From assembly GCA_945906005.1 (NCBI GenBank), contig CAMDQY010000004.1, positions 1 through 32,032 of the forward strand: a stretch of DNA of 32,032 nt. Reading direction: 5' to 3'. Each line of letters starts with the position of its first letter. Within the stretch, counting starts at the first letter, position 1. The position numbers were made by a program, and so were the translations under genes. This document shows, piece by piece, positions 7,418 through 14,999 of the stretch. Below the pieces are notes generated by a model. That model had not been told where the DNA came from. It saw nothing but the letters and a program-made list of their open reading frames with translations, and ran no database searches. Origin of the DNA: Novosphingobium sp. Chol11 (GTDB lineage: Bacteria > Pseudomonadota > Alphaproteobacteria > Sphingomonadales > Sphingomonadaceae).

Positions 7418-10400
7418 TCAGAACTCGAAACGAACGCCGACTTTGATTTGGTAGAGCGACTGGCGCGCTTGGTTCTGATTGACCACGTCTGGCTTCGAGA
7501 AGCTCGAATAGCGGGACTGCGCGCAGGTCTGAGTCGGCGCCGTATTGACCACGCCCGTGCCCGGCGTGGTCGCCGTCGGGGTCGCGACCGTCAGGCACTG
7601 CACGTTTACGACAGGCGCAAAATAGGCGAAGTTGACCTGGCGCTGCACGCCCCAGTCACTGTTGAGCATGTTGAGGAAGTTTTCGATGTCGGCAAACACG
7701 CTGATCCGGCTCGTGCCGACAAAGGTCGGGATTTCCTGTTCGAGATGCAGGTCAACCTTCCACACGCTCGGCGATGTGCCAAGATTCTTGGGCGCGATCG
7801 AACCGCGATGACCGTCAAGCTTCGATCCGCTGATGAATGCATCGAGCGCATCGCGGGTTGCCACCGAGTCATAGCTAACTTTCGCATCGTCGATGTCGCT
7901 CGGCACATAGAGCAGATAGCGCGTGTTCGAACCGTTGGTGCCGAATACAGGAGATCGCACGGAACTGGTCGAGCCCGCATCACGCATGGTATAGCTGTAG
8001 GGGCGGCCCGTGCGCCACTCGCCAAAGACCGAGAAGCGGGTCTTGTAGTCACCGAAGAAGGCGTGGTCGTAGTCGATATTGAACTTGGCCGAGTTCCTGA
8101 CCTCGTAGATCGAGCGACCATAGGCCGCAAGGTTCGGATCGGCCATGGCGGCATTGCCATAGAGCGAACCGGGCGTGGCTGAGGTGATCGGGTTCACGTC
8201 CTTGATATTCTGGTAAGTGTAACTCGCACCCAGCCCGAGGCCGAAATCGAACCGCTTGTCGAACCGCGCGACAGCGAAAATCGAGCGGCCCTTACTGGTG
8301 CTATTCAACACCAGGTCCTGGTTCACCTGATTGGTGTCGCCGGCAAGGATGCCTTGCGTGGTGCGGGCATAGCGCGGGCGGCCGTCGGGCAGCGTGCCGA
8401 TCACCACCGATCGGGTATCGATGTAGGTGTTGGCCGCTTCGGTCCAGCCGTAAAGCACGTCCGCGCCCACAAGCCAGCCGTCGCCAAGTTCATAGCTGGC
8501 CGACAGGGTCGCGCGCCACAGCGCCGGCAGATCGTAGCCGGGCGCGATCGCTGCGACCGGCGCGGCCGTTAAGGAAGCAGTGTTGGTGGTGAGGAACGTG
8601 TTCACCCCGGGTGCAAAGGTTGTCCCGTTGATCGCGGTCAGCGCGGCATTGCAGAACGCTGCATCGCCGCTGTTGCACCCAGTGGCATTGCGAACGATAT
8701 TGACCGAATTGGTGAGCTGTCCGGTGTTCGAAAATGAGTTCGCCAGGAACACGTCGGGAGCGCCGCCAGCGAATTTTCCGACGCCGCCGCGAATGATCAG
8801 GCGATCGGTGGCATCCCATTCGAAGCCGACACGCGGCTGGAACGTGCCCTTGCCATTGAACGTGTAATTGTTGGGGAAGCCCGCGCGCGCGAGGAAGTTC
8901 AGATTGGCAGGAACCTTCGAATTGCTGCCTTGTAGGTCATAGCGCGCACCGATGCTGACCAGCAGCGTATCGTTGACCTGCCAGTCGTCCTGCAAGCCGA
9001 AGTTATACTGCTGGGTGGTGAAACGAGCGGCGGCGTCGTTGGCATCGAGGCTCGGCACGGCCTGCTGAAACTGCACGCTGCTGGCCACGCCGGCCTGAAA
9101 ATCAGCGATCGAATCGAAGTATACGTCGCCGATAGCGCGCTGCAGGAACAGGTTGAAGACCTTGGTCCTGCCGAAGCCGATCAGGCCCTTGAAACTGTGG
9201 TTGCCAGCTTCAAGCCGAGGCGTCAGCTCGATATTGAGGTTGGTGTTGTTCATCTCATTGGCCTGGCGGCTGATGTCCGGGCCTAAGAACAGGCGGGGGT
9301 TGGAGGTGGTTGTATTGCCGCAACTCGTGAAGCTGTTTCCGCCCGTGCCGTCGGTGATCGAGACTGGATCGGTGCAGACGCCGAACTGCATGAAATCGCC
9401 GCCGAATGAGTTCTGGCCGCGGTTGTAGTCACGATAGGAAACCCGCAGATCGGTCGAGAACGTATCCGACCAGTCGGAAAACCATTGAAGCGTGCCGGTG
9501 TTGACTTCTTCGGTCAGTTCGTAACCGTTCGATTTCAACCCATAGGTCGGTCCGGTCAGCGAGGTGTTGTTGCCCTGCGAGAACTGGTTGGAGCCGACAT
9601 TGCGAATGTAGGTCAGCGAGATGCGGTTGTTGTCACCGAGGTTGGCGTCGAGCTTGGCGGTAATTTTCTCGTCGGCTTCCTGCGTGCCGTTAAACACGCC
9701 GAGCGCGTCATAACCGTATTTGGACTGCGCGATCGCCCCGATCTGATCGACGAGCGCGGTGGTGACGCGCGGGACCGGGGTGGCGAACCCCGCATCCGAC
9801 GGACCTTCATCAATCGGCTTGCCTTCCTTGGTGCGCTGGTAGGCAACCGCGAAGAACAACTTGTCCTCGATAATCGGGCCGGACAGGAACGCGCCATAGG
9901 TCTTGGCGTCGAAGTCGAGACGCACTGGGTTGCCGCGGATCTTGTCGCCGGTCAGCTTGTCGTCGGTGTAGGTGTAGAAAGCCGATCCGGTGAAATCGTT
10001 GCCGCCCGAGCGCAGCACGACATCGACCGCGCCGCCCTGGAAATCGCCCTCGGAAATGTCGAAGGGCGCGACCTTGACCGAAAGCTGCTCGATCGCATCA
10101 TAGGGCACCGGACCGCGATTGGTCGGCAGGCCGCCGTTGTTGAGACCGAAATCGTCCGAAAACTGGATGCCATCGACTGAGAAACGGTTGAGCCGACCGT
10201 TGTTGCCGGCGATCTCGATCGTGCGGCTGTTCGATGCGTCCATTCTCACGAATGGATCGCGGCGGGCGGCATCGCGGATGTCTCCGGCCACAGAAGCCAC
10301 GCCTTCCAGCGTGGTCCTGTTCAGCACCGTGATTGGCCCTTGCGATGTAATGCGCGCGCCGCTCAGCCCCTCGGCGGTAACGATGATTTCGTCTGTCGGT

Positions 10401-10738
10401 TCGAGCACGACCGGCAGGCGGAACGGCTGGCCCGCCTGGAGGAAAACATCGGTGACCTTTGCATCCGCCAAGCCCGGTGCCGAAACCGTCACCGTGAATG
10501 GCCCGCCGATACGCAGGTTGCCTGCATTGAAAGCACCGTCGCTGCCTGAGGTGGTGGTCGAGCGCGTGCCCGAAGGTTCGTGGAGGATCGTCACGCTCGC
10601 ACCGGCAACCGCGTTTCCGCCCGAATCGACCGTCCCGCGAATCGAGGAGGAAACTTCTTGCGCCGAAACCGGTGTCACGAACGGCGCAGTGAACCCAATC
10701 GAAGCCACGCCTGCGGCTAGCAAATACTTCAGATGCAT
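7418..10738 (-). CDS. TonB-dependent receptor with carboxypeptidase-like N-domain (Oar-like)
   Basis: A 1106-residue outer-membrane transporter. A signal peptide (1-26, ending VSA) is followed by a carboxypeptidase-regulatory-like Ig-type domain (about 29-112: SSIRGTVDSGGNAVAGASV, then TSGSDGAFNAGNL), then a plug domain (about 115-230, including DEIIVTA and FSVDGIQFSDDF) and a long beta-barrel ending VGVRFEF with a terminal Phe for BAM recognition. This architecture is that of Oar/OmpA-related TonB receptors. ATG 10738 was chosen for its signal peptide and GGGGA at 10745-10749. It is the only uptake protein in the window and sits beside the catabolic cluster, so import of that cluster's substrate is a reasonable inference. 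It has its own upstream region of 272 bases. Confidence 0.92.
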   Translation of the reverse strand: MHLKYLLAAGVASIGFTAPFVTPVSAQEVSSSIRGTVDSGGNAVAGASVTILHEPSGTRSTTTSGSDGAFNAGNLRIGGPFTVTVSAPGLADAKVTDVFLQAGQPFRLPVVLEPTDEIIVTAEGLSGARITSQGPITVLNRTTLEGVASVAGDIRDAARRDPFVRMDASNSRTIEIAGNNGRLNRFSVDGIQFSDDFGLNNGGLPTNRGPVPYDAIEQLSVKVAPFDISEGDFQGGAVDVVLRSGGNDFTGSAFYTYTDDKLTGDKIRGNPVRLDFDAKTYGAFLSGPIIEDKLFFAVAYQRTKEGKPIDEGPSDAGFATPVPRVTTALVDQIGAIAQSKYGYDALGVFNGTQEADEKITAKLDANLGDNNRISLTYIRNVGSNQFSQGNNTSLTGPTYGLKSNGYELTEEVNTGTLQWFSDWSDTFSTDLRVSYRDYNRGQNSFGGDFMQFGVCTDPVSITDGTGGNSFTSCGNTTTSNPRLFLGPDISRQANEMNNTNLNIELTPRLEAGNHSFKGLIGFGRTKVFNLFLQRAIGDVYFDSIADFQAGVASSVQFQQAVPSLDANDAAARFTTQQYNFGLQDDWQVNDTLLVSIGARYDLQGSNSKVPANLNFLARAGFPNNYTFNGKGTFQPRVGFEWDATDRLIIRGGVGKFAGGAPDVFLANSFSNTGQLTNSVNIVRNATGCNSGDAAFCNAALTAINGTTFAPGVNTFLTTNTASLTAAPVAAIAPGYDLPALWRATLSASYELGDGWLVGADVLYGWTEAANTYIDTRSVVIGTLPDGRPRYARTTQGILAGDTNQVNQDLVLNSTSKGRSIFAVARFDKRFDFGLGLGASYTYQNIKDVNPITSATPGSLYGNAAMADPNLAAYGRSIYEVRNSAKFNIDYDHAFFGDYKTRFSVFGEWRTGRPYSYTMRDAGSTSSVRSPVFGTNGSNTRYLLYVPSDIDDAKVSYDSVATRDALDAFISGSKLDGHRGSIAPKNLGTSPSVWKVDLHLEQEIPTFVGTSRISVFADIENFLNMLNSDWGVQRQVNFAYFAPVVNVQCLTVATPTATTPGTGVVNTAPTQTCAQSRYSSFSKPDVVNQNQARQSLYQIKVGVRFEF

Positions 10739-10809
10739 GCTTTTTCCCCTGTAGCCGAGCAAGGCGGATGCGATCATTCGCCGGAATTTCTGAAACTCTA
10801 AAAAACACC

Positions 10810-10839
10810 TGTATATGACAATTTGCAGACACTCGCCAA
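10810..10839 (-). promoter_or_regulatory. Candidate sigma-70-like promoter of the TonB receptor
   Basis: On the minus strand TTGGCG (10839-10834) and TATACA (10815-10810) are separated by 18 bases, each matching the -35 and -10 consensus at four of six positions, in the locally AT-rich part of the gap upstream of the receptor. It would give a leader of about 65 bases. An alternative pair, TTGTCA (10821-10816) with TAGAGT (10800-10795), has a shorter 15-base spacer. The rest of the 10739-11010 gap shows no gene. Confidence 0.3.
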
Positions 10840-11010
10840 AACAGTGGATTCTGGTTCGGCGAGTATCCCCAGGCAACATGGGCATACAGCCACTGACATG
10901 ATCGGTCAGGATGTCCGCTTCCCACGACAAACCAGTCGTTAGCGGTATTCCACCCTCGCCCCGAAAACTGCCGTATATTCAGCAGTTCGGCTGTGCGTAA
11001 TCTACGCCCC

Positions 11011-11748
11011 CTACCCCCGCCCAAACAATTCCGCGCGATCCGCCAGCGGCCCCGCGCCACTGCTGAAATCCACGTCCGCGCCCGGATTGCGGCGCGCTTC
11101 CTGCGCGCGACCCGGCTGGAACGTGTGGCATGAGCCGATCAAGCCGATGTCGCTACCGATCATCCCGGCGGGCATTTCAATACCGCGCCCGCCCGCAACC
11201 ATGCTGGCCCAGCGCAGCACGCGCGCGGCTTCTTCCTCGCGGGGGTCGAGCGTTGCCAGCCATTCGCCGATGCCGGTCAGCCCTTTGCCCGCAACCGCCT
11301 CGGGCGTGACGAAACGCCCTCCTTGCAGCGTCCATTCGAGCAGTTTCTCGCCGTCGCAATAGAGCCGCGTGACAAGCAGTCCGTCCAATGGATCGCTGGT
11401 GAAAATCTCGTAGGTGATCTGCTCGCTCTCGCCTGCGTGGCCCGCGCAGAACGTCGCGAGATCATAGAGATGCGTGCAGTTGAGCGCCTTCATCCGCTTG
11501 ACCGAAGGATCGTCGAGCCGCTTGCCGGTGAAGGTATCGACCAGCACCGTCCTCGCCCCTTCGCAGGTGGTCCAAGGCCCGCGCTTCATCTCGCTCAAAA
11601 CGCCGGTGATCGTCCCGCCCTCGTGGGCGAGAGTGACCACCATCCGGTGATAGTCGTCCTCGAGCTCGGCGGTCACCATGCCCGGCGCAGGATCGATAAC
11701 GATCCGGCGGCGATAACCGGGCAGCTTTTCGGGATCGGGATAGGTCAT
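11011..11748 (-). CDS. DUF2889 domain-containing protein
   Basis: A 245-residue protein of the DUF2889 family, whose biochemical role is not established. Recognisable blocks are YRRRIVIDPAPGMVTAELED near the N-terminus, RMVVTL..GG.IT, the PWTTC-GA block, a CTHLYDLA segment with Cys and His, and the late Cys-His block SCHTF. The conserved Cys/His pairs could bind a metal or ligand; that is inference. It starts 25 bases after the upstream crotonase ends and is surely cotranscribed with it. Members of this family are often found among sphingomonad and actinobacterial catabolic genes, fitting a role in the same pathway. Confidence 0.82.
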   Translation of the reverse strand: MTYPDPEKLPGYRRRIVIDPAPGMVTAELEDDYHRMVVTLAHEGGTITGVLSEMKRGPWTTCEGARTVLVDTFTGKRLDDPSVKRMKALNCTHLYDLATFCAGHAGESEQITYEIFTSDPLDGLLVTRLYCDGEKLLEWTLQGGRFVTPEAVAGKGLTGIGEWLATLDPREEEAARVLRWASMVAGGRGIEMPAGMIGSDIGLIGSCHTFQPGRAQEARRNPGADVDFSSGAGPLADRAELFGRG

Positions 11749-11773
11749 GCTGACTGCGACCTAGCCCAGTCGC

Positions 11774-12685
11774 TCAATCGAAGCCAAGGTCCTTGAATAT
11801 CTTGTTGAGCTTCTTCCACACGGTCTTGTTGTCGCCCGCCTTGTTGCGCTCGTTCAAAAAGTTGAACTCGTCCTCGCGCCAGACGATGTTGGTGAACAGC
11901 GGGTGACCGATCGAGGCGAAGTTCTGGAAGGCGGCGATGCCGAGTCCGTGCAGGTACTGGTGCATCGCCCGCTTGCTGAGCATCAGGCCATCGGTCGACA
12001 GCGCGGCTGTGGCGCGAGCGAAGCGCATCGCCTCGTCGAACAGCTTGTCCGCGGGCACGACCGAATTGGCGATGCCCCACTCCTTCATCTCGGTCGGAGT
12101 GACCGAGCGGCCGGTGAGCTGGATTTCCATGCCGCGATTGAGCCCCATCTTGAGCAGCGCGATCGGCAACTGGCCGTCGAACGCGGCAAAGCCGATCCGC
12201 GACTGGCGGCGGGCAAAGCGCGCATCGTCTGCACAGACCATCATGTCGCAGGCCAGCGCCAGCGAGAAGCCGAGGCCCATGACATTGCCCTGGCAGGCCG
12301 CGATGGTCACCTTGTCGCCCCAGATCATGCCGCGCTGCAGCGTCTCGTAAGTGTGGCGCATGTTGCGCATGCGGACCGACTGCGGCAGACGCGCGCCCTT
12401 CTTGAGGCCGAAACTTTCGATCGGCGTCTTGCGCGTATCCTCGCCCGAGCAGAAATCTGGGCCTTCTGCACGCAGCACGATGACCTTGACCATGTCGTCG
12501 TCCTGGGCGCGCTCAAACTGCTTGTGGAGCAGGTCGTTCATGCCGGGAATGGCGATGGCGTTGCGGCGATTGGCACGGTTGAGCGAGATCAGGCAGATGT
12601 GATCCTCGACAACTTCGTAGGTGACCGAGTTGGACAGATCCTCGTGCGAAAAGCCTTCTCCGACCTTCGGATCGTTCTCGCTCAT
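11774..12685 (-). CDS. Crotonase (enoyl-CoA hydratase/isomerase) family protein 1
   Basis: A 303-residue crotonase-fold protein. The CoA-binding region is ISLNRANRRNAI (33-44), the first oxyanion-hole segment is GPDFCSGED (75-83), and the second is QGNVMGLGFSLALACD (132-147). The two catalytic glutamates of rat enoyl-CoA hydratase (E144, E164) align with Ser141 and Gln161, so simple hydratase activity is unlikely. Asp170 in GFAAFDGQ may supply acid/base function. The N-terminal leader of about 20 residues and the C-terminal tail (VWKKLNKIFKDLGFD) are longer than in typical crotonases. It is first in an operon with the DUF2889 gene and divergent from an amidohydrolase. The repeated CCAATTGTCTAACC motif lies 20 bases before its start codon. 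Confidence 0.88.
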   Translation of the reverse strand: MSENDPKVGEGFSHEDLSNSVTYEVVEDHICLISLNRANRRNAIAIPGMNDLLHKQFERAQDDDMVKVIVLRAEGPDFCSGEDTRKTPIESFGLKKGARLPQSVRMRNMRHTYETLQRGMIWGDKVTIAACQGNVMGLGFSLALACDMMVCADDARFARRQSRIGFAAFDGQLPIALLKMGLNRGMEIQLTGRSVTPTEMKEWGIANSVVPADKLFDEAMRFARATAALSTDGLMLSKRAMHQYLHGLGIAAFQNFASIGHPLFTNIVWREDEFNFLNERNKAGDNKTVWKKLNKIFKDLGFD

Positions 12686-12705
12686 CTACTTCACTCCTTG
12701 AACTG

Positions 12706-12719
12706 CCAATTGTCTAACC
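12706..12719 (-). promoter_or_regulatory. Shared 14-bp motif, copy 1 (upstream of crotonase 1)
   Basis: CCAATTGTCTAACC on the plus strand, read GGTTAGACAATTGG towards the crotonase gene. It is identical to the copy at 20417 and is the reverse complement of the copy at 12839. It sits 20 bases upstream of the crotonase start codon, where a repressor would block RNA polymerase or where a core promoter element would lie. Confidence 0.6.
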
Positions 12720-12800
12720 TTTAAGTATGCCGCTATTCGCGAAGCTGCCAGATTTGTCAAATGTCAATCCGGTGGGCCTCGGACTGTGCCATGCAGATCG

Positions 12801-12824
12801 TGGCAATCGCCTTGGCGGTTGCCA
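12801..12824. promoter_or_regulatory. 24-bp near-perfect palindrome in the divergent promoter region
   Basis: TGGCAATCGCC (12801-12811) and GGCGGTTGCCA (12814-12824) are inverted repeats with 10 of 11 pairs matching around a TT centre. It lies between crotonase 1 and amidohydrolase 1, 9 bases before the palindromic motif copy at 12833. The compact dyad suits a dimeric repressor site better than a terminator, as no T-run follows. Confidence 0.45.
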
Positions 12825-12832
12825 CGTCAATA

Positions 12833-12852
12833 TCTAATGGTTAGACAATTGG
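12833..12852 (+). promoter_or_regulatory. Shared 14-bp motif, copy 2, extended to a dyad (upstream of amidohydrolase 1)
   Basis: GGTTAGACAATTGG (12839-12852), the exact reverse complement of copy 1. Its 5' part belongs to a perfect dyad TCTAA-TGG-TTAGA (12833-12845), and the flanks CAATA / ACAATTG extend the symmetry imperfectly to about 24 bases. This copy best shows what a full dimer site may look like. It ends 81 bases before the amidohydrolase start codon. Confidence 0.6.
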
Positions 12853-12933
12853 AGTGTTACCGACCGTGCGCCCGCGATTGACGATTCGCCGGGGCAGGTC
12901 CAGTCTTTGAGCCAAATGTGAAGGAGAGCGATC

Positions 12934-14175
12934 GTGGCCACTCAAGCGACTCTGGAAAAATTCCCCGACCAGGCAGAGGGGGTGCAGATCGATCCGCGCC
13001 TGGGCTATGCCGTGTTCGATGCCGACAACCACTATTACGAGGCGCAGGACGCGCTGACCCGTCACCTTCCTGCCGAATGGAAGCGGCGCGGGCCAAAATG
13101 GATCGAGATGAACGGGCGCAAGCGGCTGATGCTGGGCGACAAGCTTTACGGCTTCATTCCCAACCCGACTTTCGATCCGATCGCCAAGCCCGGCTGCCTG
13201 CATGACTATTTCGCCGCCAAGCTCGACGGAGCCGATCTCAAGACCGCGATGGGCGATCTCGAACCGCTGAGCAACCGCCCCGAATACGGCAACCGCGATG
13301 CGCGCCTGCGGGTAATGGACGATCAGGGCGTCGGTGCGACGTGGCTGTTCCCGACGCTCGCGGTCACGCTCGAAGTGCCGATGCAGCCCGACATCGCCGC
13401 AGTGCTGGCAACGATCCGCGCCTTCAACCGCTGGCTCGAGGAAGACTGGGGTCTTGCCTACCAGAACCGCCTGTTCGGCGTGCCAATGATCTCGCTGTCC
13501 GATCCCGACTGGGCGGTCAAGGAAGTGGAATGGGCGATCAGCCGGGGCGCCAAGGTGATCTCGATGCGCAACGGCCCGGTCTATACCGCCACCGGCACGA
13601 CCTCGCCTGGCGCACCCGAATACGATCCGTTCTGGGCGCGCTGCCAGGAAGCCAACCTGGTCGTCGCGCCGCACGCGGGCAACGACGGATATGAATTCCT
13701 CGGCAACATGTGGGAACCGGGCGGTTACGGCGCATTCAGCGTATCGCCGCTGCACAAGGTCGTGACCTCGCAGCGCGCGGTTCCCGATTTCTTCGCCGCG
13801 CTGGTCTGCCACAAGGTGTTCGAGCGTTTCCCCCGCCTGCGCGTCGCCTCGGTCGAGAACGGGGCGAGCTGGGTCAAGCCGCTGCTGGTGCGGCTGCTCC
13901 GCGGCCATGCCCAGACCAAGGGCTATTACAAGACCAACCCGGTCGACCAGTTCATGGAGCACATCTGGGTCACCCCGTTCTGGGAGGACAAGATCGAGGA
14001 TCTGGTCCAGTCGATCCCGATCGAGCGCATCATCTTCGGCAGCGACTGGCCGCATACCGAAGGCGTGGTGCGGCCGCTCGATTTCCTCGACAGCCTTGCC
14101 GGCCTCAATGCGGAGGACACACGCAAGGTCATGCGCGACAATGCCGCCGAGCTGACCGCGACCGCCAATCCGTGA
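12934..14175 (+). CDS. Amidohydrolase-2 (ACMSD-type) family protein 1
   Basis: A 413-residue TIM-barrel metal hydrolase/decarboxylase of the amidohydrolase-2 family (relatives of ACMSD and gamma-resorcylate decarboxylase). The N-terminal metal site reads FDADNHYYE (28-36; His33), the mid-barrel His is in VVAPHAGN (His247), and the late strand IIFGSDWPH carries the conserved Asp371. The SVENGASW strand (Glu308) matches the region of these enzymes that follows. GTG 12934 follows AAGGAGAG at 12921-12928. It leads a five-gene rightward operon with a crotonase and three acyl-CoA synthetases; the crotonase follows after 17 bases. Within CoA-thioester pathways such proteins may hydrolyse or decarboxylate a cleavage product, but the exact reaction here is unknown. 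Confidence 0.88.
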   Translation: MATQATLEKFPDQAEGVQIDPRLGYAVFDADNHYYEAQDALTRHLPAEWKRRGPKWIEMNGRKRLMLGDKLYGFIPNPTFDPIAKPGCLHDYFAAKLDGADLKTAMGDLEPLSNRPEYGNRDARLRVMDDQGVGATWLFPTLAVTLEVPMQPDIAAVLATIRAFNRWLEEDWGLAYQNRLFGVPMISLSDPDWAVKEVEWAISRGAKVISMRNGPVYTATGTTSPGAPEYDPFWARCQEANLVVAPHAGNDGYEFLGNMWEPGGYGAFSVSPLHKVVTSQRAVPDFFAALVCHKVFERFPRLRVASVENGASWVKPLLVRLLRGHAQTKGYYKTNPVDQFMEHIWVTPFWEDKIEDLVQSIPIERIIFGSDWPHTEGVVRPLDFLDSLAGLNAEDTRKVMRDNAAELTATANP

Positions 14176-14192
14176 GCATAACGGGAGAGGAA

Positions 14193-14999
14193 ATGCCGGT
14201 CCTGAGCGAGATCGATTACGGCGTCGGCCTGATCACGCTCAACCGGCCCGACAAGCTCAACGCCTGGACCCCGGCGATGCGGCTTGCCTATTTCGACACG
14301 CTCGACAGGTTTGCGGAGGATCCAGAAGTGCGCGCCATTGTGGTGCGCGGTGCCGGGCGCGCGTTCTGCGCCGGCGCCGACCTTTCGGGGATCCGCGCGC
14401 CCGATGCGCAGAGCCTGGCGTTGCGCGCAGCGGAGCCACGCGAATACTGGTTCCCCCTCTCAATCGGCAAGCCAATCGTCGCCGCGATCCACGGGCCGTG
14501 CCTTGGCATCGGCCTGCAACAAGCGATGTTCTGCGATGTGCGTTTCGCCGCGCGTGATGCGAAGATCGGCGCGCCCTATGTGCGGCGTGGGATCGTCGGC
14601 GAGATGGGCATCACCTGGATGCTCAGCCGGCTGTGCGGGGTCGGCGCAGCGAACGACATCATGCTTTCGGGCCGCACGCTTTCGGGTGAAGAAGCCGCCA
14701 GCGTGGGTCTCGTCAACGAGGCGGTGGAACCTGAAGAGGTGCTCGACCGCGCCATGGCCTATGCCCGCGACCTTGCCGCGAATTGCTCGCCGCTTGCCAT
14801 GCGCACGGTCAAGATGCAGCTCTATCAGGATCTGATGGACGATTTCACCCCCAGCTTCGAGCGCTCCGAACGCCTGCTCGATGAAGTTCTTCGCGGCGAG
14901 GATGTGAAGGAAGGCATTGCCGCCGTGCGCGAAAAGCGTCCCGTCAGTTTCCCCGGCCTCGATCCCAGCCTCGCCCGCAGCGGAGCCTGGCCCAAGTGA
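14193..14999 (+). CDS. Crotonase (enoyl-CoA hydratase/isomerase) family protein 2
   Basis: A 268-residue crotonase. CoA-binding LNRPDKLNAW (16-25), oxyanion-hole GRAFCAGADLSG (55-66) and HGPCLGIGLQQA (100-111) are clear. The positions of the two hydratase glutamates are Gln109 and Tyr129, but VRRGIVGEMG places Glu137 where many non-hydratase crotonases keep an acidic base. The subfamily with the RRGIV-x-E block is common in proteobacterial catabolic clusters, and its chemistry varies. ATG 14193 is preceded by GGGAGAGG at 14183-14190. An in-frame GTG at 14172, overlapping the amidohydrolase stop, is an alternative that adds seven residues. The 3' end overlaps the next gene by four bases (GTGA). 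Confidence 0.88.
   Translation: MPVLSEIDYGVGLITLNRPDKLNAWTPAMRLAYFDTLDRFAEDPEVRAIVVRGAGRAFCAGADLSGIRAPDAQSLALRAAEPREYWFPLSIGKPIVAAIHGPCLGIGLQQAMFCDVRFAARDAKIGAPYVRRGIVGEMGITWMLSRLCGVGAANDIMLSGRTLSGEEAASVGLVNEAVEPEEVLDRAMAYARDLAANCSPLAMRTVKMQLYQDLMDDFTPSFERSERLLDEVLRGEDVKEGIAAVREKRPVSFPGLDPSLARSGAWPK

Noticed and set aside
10893-10909. CTGAC-7-GTCAG dyad upstream of the TonB receptor
   Set aside because: Only 5-bp arms, expected by chance in a gap of this size, and upstream of the more plausible promoter; not supported enough to list as an operator.
14172-14192. GTG 14172 as the start of crotonase 2
   Set aside because: It overlaps the previous stop as other starts in this operon do, but ATG 14193 has GGGAGAGG directly upstream and gives the normal N-terminus; kept as an alternative only.
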